Positions 1 to 9,692 of a DNA stretch of 64,000 bases are shown here, in pieces. The position numbers and the translations under genes were made by a program. The stretch lies in contig CAMZNU010000031.1 in assembly GCA_947313885.1 (NCBI GenBank), positions 1 through 64,000 of the forward strand. The letters run 5' to 3'. The notes under the pieces are model-generated. The model ran no database searches, had not been told where the DNA came from, and worked only from the letters and a program-made list of their open reading frames with translations. The stretch comes from an uncultured Clostridia bacterium (lineage in GTDB: Bacteria; Bacillota; Clostridia; Lachnospirales; CAMZNU01). Positions within the stretch are counted from its first letter, which is position 1. Every line of letters starts with the position of its first letter.

Positions 1-8
1 AAAAATTT

Positions 9-126
9 TCTGGTAATGATGCGTCTTAGGGAAACACCCGTTCCCATACCGAACACGATGGTTAAGCCTAAGACGGCTGATGGTACTTGGTGGGCGACTG
101 CCTGGGAGAGTAAGTGGTTGCCAGAT
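9..126 (+). rRNA. rrf: 5S ribosomal RNA
   Basis: Closing stem ctggtaa/ttgccag plus the conserved 5S core 'aacacccgttcccataccgaacacg' and 'ggtacttggtgggcgactgcctgggagagtaagt'. Confidence 0.93.
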
Positions 127-181
127 TCATTTAAAATTAAAGTAATAAAACAAAATATACTCAACAAGTATGCAAATACTT

Positions 182-254
182 GCCGACGTGGCTCAACTGG
201 CAGAGCAGCTGACTTGTAATCAGCAGGTTATCGGTTCAAGTCCGATCGTCGGCT
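182..254 (+). tRNA. tRNA-Thr (TGT)
   Basis: Acceptor stem gccgacg/cgtcggc, T-loop ggttcaagtcc, anticodon loop cttgtaa; CCA not encoded. Confidence 0.95.
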
Positions 255-260
255 TATTGA

Positions 261-342
261 GGGAGATTTCCCGAGTGGCCAAAGGGGGCAGACTGTAAAT
301 CTGTTAGCTAAGCTTTCGGAGGTTCGAATCCTCCATCTCCCA
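261..342 (+). tRNA. tRNA-Tyr (GTA)
   Basis: Acceptor stem gggagat/atctccc, long variable arm, anticodon loop tgtaaat; CCA not encoded. Confidence 0.95.
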
Positions 343-371
343 TTTTCAATTAATTTAATAGTACAATATGA

Positions 372-444
372 CGCGGGGTGGAGCAGTTGGCAGCTCGTTG
401 GGCTCATAACCCAAAGGTCGTAGGTTCAAGTCCTACCCCCGCAA
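372..444 (+). tRNA. tRNA-fMet (CAT), initiator
   Basis: cgcgggg...ccccgcaa with unpaired C1-A72 typical of initiator tRNA; anticodon loop ctcataa; CCA not encoded. Confidence 0.93.
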
Positions 445-447
445 TTA

Positions 448-483
448 AAAAAAAGACTTAGATAATCATCTAGGTCTTTTTTA
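448..483 (+). terminator. Rho-independent terminator after tRNA cluster
   Basis: Hairpin aagacttagat-aatc-atctaggtctt followed by a T run. Confidence 0.8.
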
Positions 484-621
484 GTAACAATATAGTAATA
501 GTTATTCTCTAATAAAATGTTCGGTATTTTAAAATAATAATGCAAACTAACTATTTGACATTGTCATATAGTTTTAATATATAAATAATTTTGAAGATAG
601 TATAAACTACAGGAGGTTAAC

Positions 622-1515
622 ATGAAAAATAATAGTAATAAGAAATTAATAATGGTTGTAATAGCAATAAGTGTATTGGCAATAATAAGTGTATTAGTAG
701 CAGTAAGTGTAAAAACTTTTAACATAATAGGAGACATAGATGAAACAATGGGAGTAGAAAGTATAGAAGAGGTAGAAGTTAAAATTGGTGACGTAGTAGG
801 TACACATACAATTGTAAATGATAATGAATCAAATAAAACTGTATTAATGTTACATGGGTTCGCTTCATCAAGAGATGAAGTAGGAGAATTATATAAAATA
901 TTAGCAAATGAATTAAGTAAAGAAGGGATAAATTCATTAAGAATAGATTTTAGAGGATATGGCGATACAACAGTACCAAGTTATCAATCAACAATTGATA
1001 CAATGATAGAAGATGCTCAAAATAGTTATAAATTTTTAGAAAATATTGGAGTTGAAGATATAGCTATACAAGGATTTAGTTTAGGAAGTGAAATAGCTAT
1101 ACTAACATTTGCAGAAAATGAGAATGTTAAAAATATGGTATTGTGGTCAGCGCCAGAAGATTTATCTAGTTTAAAAGATGGAATAAGCAATGAGGATTTA
1201 GAAATTGCAAGTACAGAAGGTAAAGTCAATATAGATTTAGGATTTAGAGAAATAGAATTATCAAGAGAGTTTTTTGACAGTTTAGAAAACTATGATATTA
1301 AAGAACAATTTTCTAAGTATAGTAATAATGTAATGTTTATATCGGGAAAAGATGATGATATAAGTGATGCGCCAGAAAATTTAAAAAGAGTAAGTGATAA
1401 TGAAAATATAGAAATACAAATAATACCAAATACAGGACATATATTTAGCGTTTTTGAAAGTGAAGAAGTTTCAAAAGGTGTAATAGAAATAACAGTTAAT
1501 GTATTAAAAAAATAA
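622..1515 (+). CDS. alpha/beta hydrolase, membrane-anchored (N-terminal TM)
   Basis: LHGFASSRDE, nucleophile elbow GFSLGS, C-terminal D/H region (SGKDDD...NTGHIF); RBS aggaggt. Confidence 0.85.
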   Translation: MKNNSNKKLIMVVIAISVLAIISVLVAVSVKTFNIIGDIDETMGVESIEEVEVKIGDVVGTHTIVNDNESNKTVLMLHGFASSRDEVGELYKILANELSKEGINSLRIDFRGYGDTTVPSYQSTIDTMIEDAQNSYKFLENIGVEDIAIQGFSLGSEIAILTFAENENVKNMVLWSAPEDLSSLKDGISNEDLEIASTEGKVNIDLGFREIELSREFFDSLENYDIKEQFSKYSNNVMFISGKDDDISDAPENLKRVSDNENIEIQIIPNTGHIFSVFESEEVSKGVIEITVNVLKK

Positions 1516-1829
1516 TATGTGTAAGTTATGTTATATACTTTTCATTTTAAAAGATATAAAAATGTTATTACTTGGCTATCAATTGTAATGTTATTAAAGC
1601 ATTTGAGTTAGCAAGATTAAAATATATAAACTGGATAAAATTATAGGGTAATTACTAACAATGATAACGGCAAGTAGTATTTCAAAGAATAAGTTTTTTA
1701 GATGCTGTAGTCCATCAAAAATGAACGTATTATATATATGTTTAAAATAGTCTAATAAACATATCCAGCAACATCAAACTATTGGAAATAGATGATGCGA
1801 CTAATTTGTATAAAAATTGTTAATAATAA

Positions 1830-1866
1830 AAAGAAATGACTGAAGTAGTCATTTCTTTTTATTTTA
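1830..1866. terminator. Bidirectional terminator between hydrolase and GntR gene
   Basis: aaaagaaatgac-tgaagta-gtcatttctttttattt. Confidence 0.8.
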
Positions 1867-1874
1867 TTTTATGT

Positions 1875-2510
1875 TTAATATCTAATGTTTTTAAGAAGAG
1901 AATTTCTAGCACCTAGAATATGCTCTTCATTTAATTGCATTGCTAGAGAACAATTTTTTTCATTTAAAGCTTTAAAAATTTGTACATGTTCATCAATAGC
2001 TATAGAAAGTCTAATTTCTGGTGCTAAAGTTTTATTTTTTAACTTATCGATTAAAATATTGTAGGTTGACAACATTTTAATTGATAAATCTAAAGTTAAT
2101 GATTTATATAAAATGGAACTAAATTGTGAAACAGTTGATTTAGCAAGAAGAAAATTTTTGGTATTTAAATATTTTATACAATCATTTATATTATTTTCCA
2201 TTTCTTTTAAAAGTTCATGGTTTTCGATAATTTGCTGTAGCAACATATTTTCTATAGCTATTCTAATATTGAATATTTCTATTATAGTATTATTATCTAC
2301 TTCCATCATTTTAAGACGACCATTTTGCATTCTAATAATTAATCCTTCTTGTTCTAACTTTTTAATAGCTTCGCGTAATGGTGTTCTACTAACTTGAAAT
2401 TTTTCAGCGTATTTAGTTTCAACTAAACACTCTCCAAATTTTATATTATCATTTTTAAATTCTTCAATTATTTTATTATAAATAATATCGCTAACATTTA
2501 CTCTTTTCAA
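1875..2510 (-). CDS. GntR-family (FCD-type) transcriptional regulator, probable CitO-like regulator
   Basis: N-terminal wHTH (CLVETKYAEKFQVSRTPLREAIKKLEQEGLI) and FCD-like C-terminus; divergent from the oad/cit operon. Confidence 0.85.
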   Translation of the reverse strand: MKRVNVSDIIYNKIIEEFKNDNIKFGECLVETKYAEKFQVSRTPLREAIKKLEQEGLIIRMQNGRLKMMEVDNNTIIEIFNIRIAIENMLLQQIIENHELLKEMENNINDCIKYLNTKNFLLAKSTVSQFSSILYKSLTLDLSIKMLSTYNILIDKLKNKTLAPEIRLSIAIDEHVQIFKALNEKNCSLAMQLNEEHILGARNSLLKNIRY

Positions 2511-2653
2511 AATATACCTCCTAAAACAATATTATTATAATTGTACTATAAATATATAATTACTACAAATAAGATAGAAATAAATATAACGTTAAATGTA
2601 CTAAAAATATTGACATATATAGCATTAAAATATATATTATAAATATAGTGTAT

Positions 2654-2665
2654 ATTTGTATACAT
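2654..2665 (+). promoter_or_regulatory. Candidate operator atttgtatacat upstream of oadA
   Basis: Identical 12-mer (inverted) at 11135-11146 upstream of the citrate transporter; just downstream of a TTGACA-type promoter (2610-2615). Confidence 0.5.
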
Positions 2666-2690
2666 TACTTTACGAAAAAAGGAGATGTTT

Positions 2691-4067
2691 ATGAAATTAA
2701 AAATAACAGAAACTGTCATAAGAGACGGACATCAGTCTCTTATAGCTACCAGAATGAAAACAAATGAAATATTACCAATTCTAGAAAAAATGGACAAGGT
2801 AGGATATCACTCTTTAGAAGTGTGGGGTGGAGCAACATTTGATTCTTGTATAAGGTTTTTAGATGAAGATCCTTGGGAAAGATTGAGAGAAATCAAGAAA
2901 AGAGTAAAAAAGACAAAATTACAAATGTTATTAAGAGGTCAGAACTTATTAGGTTATAGACATTATTCTGATGATGTAGTGGAAATTTTTATAAAAAAAT
3001 CAATTGAGAATGGTATTGATATAATAAGAGTTTTTGATGCATTAAATGATTTTAGAAACATAGAAGTATCAGTAAAATCAATTATAAAATATAAAGGTCA
3101 TGCTCAAGGTTGCATAGCTTATACGACTAGTGACGTACATGGTATAGAATATTATGTTGAAAAAGTTAAAGAACTAGAAAAATTAGGAGTACATTCAATA
3201 TGTATAAAAGATATGGCGGGAATATTACTTCCTAATGTTGCATACGACTTAATAAAAAAAATAAAAGAAGTTACGAATTTAGAAATACAATTGCATACAC
3301 ATGCGACAACGGGTATAGCATCGATGTTGTATTTAAGAGCAATTGATGCAGGGATAGACATAATAGATACAGCTATATCGCCATTTTCAGGAGGTACATC
3401 ACAGCCATCTACAGAAGCTTTTGTATATTCGTTAAAAGGAGATAAGAAGGATACTAAATTAAATGTAGAATTGTTATCAGAAATAGCGGATTATTTTAAA
3501 CCTATAAAAGAAAAATATAGAGAAGAAGGAATTTTAAACCCAAAAGTAATGGATGTAGAGCCAAAAACTTTAAAATACCAAGTACCAGGAGGTATGCTAT
3601 CAAATTTATTATCTCAGTTAACCAATCAAAATGCTCAAGATAAATATGAAGATGTTTTAAAAGAAATACCGAAAGTGAGAGAGGATTTAGGATTTCCACC
3701 GTTAGTAACACCGTTATCGCAAATGGTAGGAACACAATCAGTATTTAACGTATTAATGGGAGAACGATATAAAATAGTGCCAAAAGAAATTAAAGATTAT
3801 GTAAAAGGGTTATATGGAATGCCACCAAGGAACATAAGTGATGAAATAAAAATAAAAATAATCGGAGACGATAAGCAAATAACAGAACGACCAGCAAATT
3901 TAATAAAACCAGAATTTGAAAGTTTAAAGTTGGAAATAGGTAAGCTAGCAAAAAGTGATGAAGATATATTAATGTATGCAATGTTTCCAGATATAGGTAA
4001 GGAATTTTTAGAAAAGCGTGAAAATAAAAATACAACTAAAATAATTAAAATGGAAATAGTTGGGTAG
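2691..4067 (+). CDS. oadA: Oxaloacetate decarboxylase alpha subunit (carboxyltransferase domain)
   Basis: ITETVIRDGHQSLIATRMKT, HTHATTGIA, VPGGMLSNL; RBS ggag places the start at 2691 rather than 2685. Confidence 0.92.
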   Translation: MKLKITETVIRDGHQSLIATRMKTNEILPILEKMDKVGYHSLEVWGGATFDSCIRFLDEDPWERLREIKKRVKKTKLQMLLRGQNLLGYRHYSDDVVEIFIKKSIENGIDIIRVFDALNDFRNIEVSVKSIIKYKGHAQGCIAYTTSDVHGIEYYVEKVKELEKLGVHSICIKDMAGILLPNVAYDLIKKIKEVTNLEIQLHTHATTGIASMLYLRAIDAGIDIIDTAISPFSGGTSQPSTEAFVYSLKGDKKDTKLNVELLSEIADYFKPIKEKYREEGILNPKVMDVEPKTLKYQVPGGMLSNLLSQLTNQNAQDKYEDVLKEIPKVREDLGFPPLVTPLSQMVGTQSVFNVLMGERYKIVPKEIKDYVKGLYGMPPRNISDEIKIKIIGDDKQITERPANLIKPEFESLKLEIGKLAKSDEDILMYAMFPDIGKEFLEKRENKNTTKIIKMEIVG

Positions 4068-4076
4068 GAGGTAAAA

Positions 4077-4391
4077 ATGTTTGGAGAGTATATAACAATA
4101 TTAGAATCATTGTATATAATGTTTGTGTCAATAACGATAGTATTTGGAACATTAGTAGTAATAGCATTAATACTATATAGTTTTAAATTTATATTTGAAG
4201 AAGAAGATATTAGTAAAAAAGACAACAATACAAAAAAAATAGAAGTTAAAAAAGAAAAAAGAACTTTTGTTAACATGGAAGAATTAGTAGAAGATGAGGA
4301 AAAATTAGTAGCATCGATAGTATGCACTATAGAAGCTAACAAAGAAGATGAAGATAAAACATATAAAATAACTAATATAAGAGAAATATAA
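4077..4391 (+). CDS. OadG-family decarboxylase gamma chain
   Basis: Small single-TM protein between oadA and the BCCP gene; acidic C-terminal half. Confidence 0.75.
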   Translation: MFGEYITILESLYIMFVSITIVFGTLVVIALILYSFKFIFEEEDISKKDNNTKKIEVKKEKRTFVNMEELVEDEEKLVASIVCTIEANKEDEDKTYKITNIREI

Positions 4392-4403
4392 GAGGAGAAA
4401 AAA

Positions 4404-4775
4404 ATGAAAAAAATATATAAAATAAAAATAAATTCAAAAGTGTATGAAGTAGAGTTAGAAGAAGTTAAAGAAGTAGAGGGAAATATAGAAAGCAGTTCAA
4501 AAGCGAAAGTAAAAGAACCGACAACTAATAAAATAGCTACAAAAGGTGGGGAAGGTGTAGAAGATGTTACATCACCAATGCCAGGAAATGTATTTAGATT
4601 AGAAGTAAAAGTAGGAGATAGAGTTAAAAAGGATCAAGTAGTAGTTATATTAGAGGCTATGAAAATGGAAGCAGAAGTAATATCACCTTGTGACGGTGTA
4701 GTAGAATCTATAGTATCACCAAATGGTACAGCTGTAGAATTAGGTGATGTTATTTTAACGATAAATAGGGGGTAA
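4404..4775 (+). CDS. Biotin/lipoyl carrier protein of decarboxylase complex (BCCP)
   Basis: Biotinylation motif EAMKMEAEV in VTSPMPGNVFRLEVKVGDRVKKDQVVVILEAMKMEAEV. Confidence 0.92.
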   Translation: MKKIYKIKINSKVYEVELEEVKEVEGNIESSSKAKVKEPTTNKIATKGGEGVEDVTSPMPGNVFRLEVKVGDRVKKDQVVVILEAMKMEAEVISPCDGVVESIVSPNGTAVELGDVILTINRG

Positions 4776-4777
4776 AA

Positions 4778-5890
4778 ATGTTACAATATTTTAGTGATTT
4801 TATTATTAATACAGGGTTTGCCCAAATAACGTTAAACCAGATAATAGTTTTATCTATAGCCTGTATATTTTTATATTTAGCGATAGGAAGAGGTTACGAA
4901 CCGTATTTATTAATACCTATAGCATTTGGTATGTTGCTAGCAAATTTTCCGATGACGGGAATAACAGATGAGGGTGGTTTATTAAACATATTGTATTTAG
5001 GTACTAAGTATGGAATATACCCACCATTAATATTTTTGTGTGTAGGGATGAGTACAGATTTTGGACCAATGATAGCAAACCCAATAAGTATATTATTAGG
5101 TGCGGCGGCACAATTTGGTATATTTTTAGCATTAATATTAGCGGTGGCATTAGGGTTTACAGGACCAGAAGCGGCGGCAGTAGCTAGTATGGGTGGAGCA
5201 GATGGACCGACGGCAATATTTTTAACGAGTAAATTAGCAGATCATTTATTAGGACCAGTAGCATTAGCGGCATATTCATATATGGCGTTAGTACCGATAA
5301 TACAGCCACCAATTATAAAACTTTTAACGACAAAAGAAGAAAGACAAATTAAAATGGTGCAATCAAGAAAAGTATCTACAAAAGAAAAAATAATGTTTCC
5401 AATAGTAGTATCATTTTTAGTTATATTATTGTTACCAACATCAGCACCATTAATAGGAATGTTAATGTTTGGTAATTTATTAAAAGAATCAAAATTAGTT
5501 CCAAAATTAGTTGATGCAGGGACAAATTCATTAATGTATACGATAACGATATTATTAGGATTAACAGTAGGTTCAACGGCTGTAGCGGATACGTTTTTAA
5601 ATCCACAGACTTTAAAAATAATAGCAATAGGATTATTTGCATTTTCTGTAGGTACGGCATGTGGTGTTATATTTGGTAAAATATTATGTAAAATTACAAA
5701 AGGTAAGATAAACCCAATGATAGGTGCAGCGGGAGTATCAGCAGTACCGATGGCGGCGAGGGTAGTGCAAAAAGTAGGACAAGAAGAAAACCCATCAAAT
5801 TTTTTATTAATGCATGCAATGGGTCCAAATGTAGCGGGAGTTATAGGTTCAGCAATAGCAGCTGGAATATTATTAAATATATTCGGTTAA
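4778..5890 (+). CDS. oadB: Na+-translocating decarboxylase beta subunit
   Basis: Multi-TM; GVGMSTDFGPMIANP-like, MGGADGPTAIF, AAGVSAVPMAARVVQ, HAMGPNVAGVIGSA. Confidence 0.93.
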   Translation: MLQYFSDFIINTGFAQITLNQIIVLSIACIFLYLAIGRGYEPYLLIPIAFGMLLANFPMTGITDEGGLLNILYLGTKYGIYPPLIFLCVGMSTDFGPMIANPISILLGAAAQFGIFLALILAVALGFTGPEAAAVASMGGADGPTAIFLTSKLADHLLGPVALAAYSYMALVPIIQPPIIKLLTTKEERQIKMVQSRKVSTKEKIMFPIVVSFLVILLLPTSAPLIGMLMFGNLLKESKLVPKLVDAGTNSLMYTITILLGLTVGSTAVADTFLNPQTLKIIAIGLFAFSVGTACGVIFGKILCKITKGKINPMIGAAGVSAVPMAARVVQKVGQEENPSNFLLMHAMGPNVAGVIGSAIAAGILLNIFG

Positions 5891-5925
5891 TTATATAGGT
5901 ACTTAAAAGGGTAGGAGGAAAAAAT

Positions 5926-6807
5926 ATGAAGGAAAAAGAACTTTGTAGAACGATGTTATTTTGTCCAGCAACAAATCCAAAATTATATTTAGATGCACCA
6001 ACGTTTGAACCAGACAGTATAATTTTTGATTTAGAAGATGCGGTAAAATACGACGAAAAGGATTCGGCGAGGGAATTGTTAGCAGAAGCATTAAAATTTT
6101 TAGAATTTGGGAAGGTTGAAATTTATGCGAGGATAAATCCGTTGTACACAGAATTTGGGGAAATTGATGTGAGGAGATTAGTGCCAGCGGGATTAAGAAA
6201 AATGAGATTACCGATGTGCGAGAGTAAAGAGCAGGTTATAGAATTGTCTAAATTATTAGAAGAAGTAGAAAAGGAAAATGGAATAGAAGTAGGAAGTTGT
6301 AAAATACAAGCGTCATTGGAAACACCGTTGGGGGTTAAAAATGCATACGAAATAGCGAAGGCGAGTGAAAGAATCATATCTATTTCATTTGGTGCAGAAG
6401 ATTACACAAGATTGTTAGGAGTGGATAGGACAAAAGATGGTTCGGAATTATTTTTTGCTAGAACACAAATAGCTAACGTAGCAAGTATAGCGGGAATAAA
6501 TGCAATAGATACTGTTTGGGCTGATTTTAATGATGTAGAAGGGTTTAAAAAAGAGGCTAAATTTGGTAAGCAGTTAGGATTTGCGGGAAAATCGTGTATA
6601 CATCCATCGCAAATAGAAGTAGTGCATAAAGTTTTCACACCTACCGATGAAGAAATCGAAAAATCAATAATAATTTTAGATGCGGTAAAAAAAGCGGGTA
6701 TAGAAAAAGGTGGAGTAATAAAAGTAAATGGTAAGATGGTAGATATACCAGTTATAGAAAAAGCTAGAAGAATAGTAACGCTAGCAAAAGGTGCGGGTAA
6801 AATTTAG
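5926..6807 (+). CDS. citE: Citrate lyase beta subunit (citryl-CoA lyase)
   Basis: FCPATNPKLYLDAPTFEPDSIIFDLEDAV, SFGAEDYTRLLGVDRT, GFAGKSCIHPSQI. Confidence 0.95.
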   Translation: MKEKELCRTMLFCPATNPKLYLDAPTFEPDSIIFDLEDAVKYDEKDSARELLAEALKFLEFGKVEIYARINPLYTEFGEIDVRRLVPAGLRKMRLPMCESKEQVIELSKLLEEVEKENGIEVGSCKIQASLETPLGVKNAYEIAKASERIISISFGAEDYTRLLGVDRTKDGSELFFARTQIANVASIAGINAIDTVWADFNDVEGFKKEAKFGKQLGFAGKSCIHPSQIEVVHKVFTPTDEEIEKSIIILDAVKKAGIEKGGVIKVNGKMVDIPVIEKARRIVTLAKGAGKI

Positions 6808-6817
6808 GGAGGAAGCT

Positions 6818-8374
6818 ATGGATAAAACGGTAAGAAATAAAGTAAATATCGAAATACCAGAATATATAGAAGGCTATGGCAAAGTAAAGCCGTATGCAGG
6901 TGCTTTTGAAACAGAACCTACAGGTAATAAATTTGCGCCAAAAATAAAAGCTTTTAAAAATGGTGAGGAAAAGATATTAAAAACGTTACGTGAAGGAATT
7001 GAAAAAAGTGGATTAAAAGATGGTATGACAATATCGTTTCACCACCACTTAAGAAATGGGGATTATGTATTAAATTTAGTAATGAAAGAAATAGAAAAGT
7101 TAAAAATAAAAGATTTAACAATAATAGCATCTAGTTTAACAAAAGCACATGAACCGTTGCTAGAAAATATAAAAAATGGTACAGTAACTAGTTTACATAC
7201 ATCAGGGTTACGAGGTAAAATAGCGGAAGAGATTTCGAGAAATGGCATTATGGAGAAACCAGTAATATTTAGAAGTCATGGAGGACGAGCAAGAGCTATA
7301 GAGTCAGGAGAAGTTAAAATAGATGTAGCATTTATAGGAGCGCCTATTTGTGACACTATGGGCAATATGAATGGTAAGGAGGGAGTTAGTGCATTTGGTG
7401 CAATAGGATATGCTATGGCAGATGTTAAATATGCAAATTACGTAATAGCGCTTACAGATAATATAGTACCATTTCCATTAAATGATATATCAATATCTAT
7501 GGATTATATAGATTCTATAGTGGAAGTAGAAAGTATAGGAGACCCAACAAAAATAGCAACAGGAGCAACAAGAATAACGAAGAATCCAAATGATTTATTA
7601 ATAGCAAAAAAGGCATCAGAAGTTTTAATAGCGACGAAAAAAGTTAAAAATGGTTTTTCATTTCAGGCGGGAAGTGGAGGAGCAAGTTTAGCGGTATGTA
7701 AATATTTAAGAGAGTACATGGAAGAAAATGATATAAAAGGATCTTTTGCATCAGGAGGAATAACAGCATATTTAGTTGAATTATTAGAAGCGAATTTATT
7801 TGAAAGTTTGTTAGATACGCAAACATTTGATGGTGAGGCGGCAAACTCTTTAGTAAGAAATAAAAACCATATAGAAATGAGTGCATCAATGTATGCAAAC
7901 CCGCATAATAAGGGATGTGTGGCACACCAATTAGATTTAATGATATTATCATGTACAGAAATAGATGTTAATTTTAATATAAATTCATTAACGGCATCAA
8001 CAGGAGTAATAATGGGGGCAATAGGTGGTGCACCAGATACGGCGGCAGGGGCGGATATAACTGTAGTAGTAGCACCCTCAATGCGTTCAAGATTACCAAT
8101 AATTTTAGATAAAGTAACAAATGTAATAACACCAGGAGATACAATAGATGTATTAGTAACAGAGAGGGGAATATGTGTAAATCCGTTAAGAGGAGATATA
8201 AAGAAATTATTAGAAGAAGCTAATATAGAAATTAAGGATATAAGAGAATTAAAAGAAGAAATAACAAAAATAACAAAAGTACCAAAAAGTAATGAATATG
8301 AAGATAAAATAATTGGGGTAATAGAATATCGCGATGGAACGGTAATGGATACGATTAAGCAAATAAAAATGTAA
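6818..8374 (+). CDS. citF: Citrate lyase alpha subunit (citrate CoA-transferase)
   Basis: SFHHHLRNGDYVLN, GAPICDTMGN, GGAPDTAAGAD; RBS gggagg places the start at 6818, not the longer ORF at 6791. Confidence 0.94.
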   Translation: MDKTVRNKVNIEIPEYIEGYGKVKPYAGAFETEPTGNKFAPKIKAFKNGEEKILKTLREGIEKSGLKDGMTISFHHHLRNGDYVLNLVMKEIEKLKIKDLTIIASSLTKAHEPLLENIKNGTVTSLHTSGLRGKIAEEISRNGIMEKPVIFRSHGGRARAIESGEVKIDVAFIGAPICDTMGNMNGKEGVSAFGAIGYAMADVKYANYVIALTDNIVPFPLNDISISMDYIDSIVEVESIGDPTKIATGATRITKNPNDLLIAKKASEVLIATKKVKNGFSFQAGSGGASLAVCKYLREYMEENDIKGSFASGGITAYLVELLEANLFESLLDTQTFDGEAANSLVRNKNHIEMSASMYANPHNKGCVAHQLDLMILSCTEIDVNFNINSLTASTGVIMGAIGGAPDTAAGADITVVVAPSMRSRLPIILDKVTNVITPGDTIDVLVTERGICVNPLRGDIKKLLEEANIEIKDIRELKEEITKITKVPKSNEYEDKIIGVIEYRDGTVMDTIKQIKM

Positions 8375-8376
8375 AT

Positions 8377-9690
8377 ATGGATATACGATTAAAAATATTA
8401 GAAGACAGAGAAAAAAGGATTGAAAAAGTACGTGAAGTATTAAGAGAAGAAAAAAAATTAGTAATTACGATAAAGTCTAATATATGTGGAAATGAAAAAA
8501 ATATAAAGGAGACAAATGTATTACTAAGTTATTTTATAAGTGAAGTAAAGAGGAAGTTTAAAGTAAGAGAATACATGAAACATTATAGCTATGACGGTAA
8601 TTATTATATTTTGGTATTAGAAAATGAAAAAGATGAGAAACATGTAAAAAAAGAGCTTATAAAATTAGAAAATTGTAAAGTTGGAAGATTGATAGACTTA
8701 GATTTATATAAAGATGGGTTTAGGTCTATATCAAGATTAGAATTAGGGTTTGAGAAAAGAAAATGTTTAATATGTAATGGAGATTATAATGTATGTAGTA
8801 AGGAAAAAAAACATACAGTGGAAGAAATAATTGTAAAATCAAAAAGTATAGTGCAAGAATTTTTAATAGAAGAAATTAAAAGTATAGCAAAAAATAGTTT
8901 AATGGAAGAAGTGGAAGCGGATCCAAAATTTGGATTAGTAACGAGAAAAAGTAGCGGTAGACATGAAAATATGGATATAGATACTTTTAAAAAGAGCATA
9001 TTAAACCTAGAAAAAAGTATAGAACAATATTTAGAAGAAGGGTTTAAAATAGATAAAAATAGTTTTAAAAAATTAAGGCTAATAGGAATTAAAGCAGAAA
9101 AGAGAATGTTAGAAGCTACAAACGATGTTAATACGCATAAAGGGGCAATATTTATATTAGGGATATTATTACCTAGTGTATTAAACAATGTTTATAATGG
9201 AAAAGAGTTTAAGGAAATAAAAAATAAAGTTCAAATGTTAACAGTAGATATTTTTGAAGATTTTAAAAATATAGAAAGTAAAGAGAAGTTAACGTATGGA
9301 GAAAAAGTATATAAAAAATATGGAATAAATGGAATACGTGGTGAAACGCATAGAGGATTACCGATAGCTTTTGAAGGTGTAGAAAAATTTTCTAACTATG
9401 AAGGTAATAGAAATGATTTAGTAATAAACATTTTATTATTTGTAATGGAGAGGTTAGATGATACGGTAATATTGCATAGAAATGACATAAACATGTTAGA
9501 GTACGTTAAAGATGTAGGAAAAGAAATAAATAAATTAGGTGGATATGAAACTGATATAGGCAAAAAACTAGCATTTAAATATACGAAGAAGTTTATAGAA
9601 TTGAATATTTCGCCAGGAGGTAGTGCAGACATTACAATGTCTATATTGTTATTATTAAAAATAAAAGAGAGATTTTATAAGGTGGAATAG
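8377..9690 (+). CDS. citXG: CitX-CitG fusion (apo-citrate lyase transferase / triphosphoribosyl-dephospho-CoA synthase)
   Basis: N-terminal CitX-like (ILEDREKRIEKVR...CLICNGDYNVCSK) and CitG-like C-terminus (GLVTRKSSGRHENMD, THKGAIFILG, GGSADITMS). Confidence 0.88.
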   Translation: MDIRLKILEDREKRIEKVREVLREEKKLVITIKSNICGNEKNIKETNVLLSYFISEVKRKFKVREYMKHYSYDGNYYILVLENEKDEKHVKKELIKLENCKVGRLIDLDLYKDGFRSISRLELGFEKRKCLICNGDYNVCSKEKKHTVEEIIVKSKSIVQEFLIEEIKSIAKNSLMEEVEADPKFGLVTRKSSGRHENMDIDTFKKSILNLEKSIEQYLEEGFKIDKNSFKKLRLIGIKAEKRMLEATNDVNTHKGAIFILGILLPSVLNNVYNGKEFKEIKNKVQMLTVDIFEDFKNIESKEKLTYGEKVYKKYGINGIRGETHRGLPIAFEGVEKFSNYEGNRNDLVINILLFVMERLDDTVILHRNDINMLEYVKDVGKEINKLGGYETDIGKKLAFKYTKKFIELNISPGGSADITMSILLLLKIKERFYKVE

Positions 9691-9692
9691 CT

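Noticed and set aside
16-219. 67-aa ORF at the window start
   Set aside because: Lies across the 5S rRNA and tRNA-Thr.
3502-3735. Minus-strand hydrophobic ORFs (Leu/Ile/Phe-rich) throughout the window
   Set aside because: Antisense readings of A-rich coding strands yield Leu/Phe/Ile-rich ORFs; they overlap strong genes and lack RBSs.
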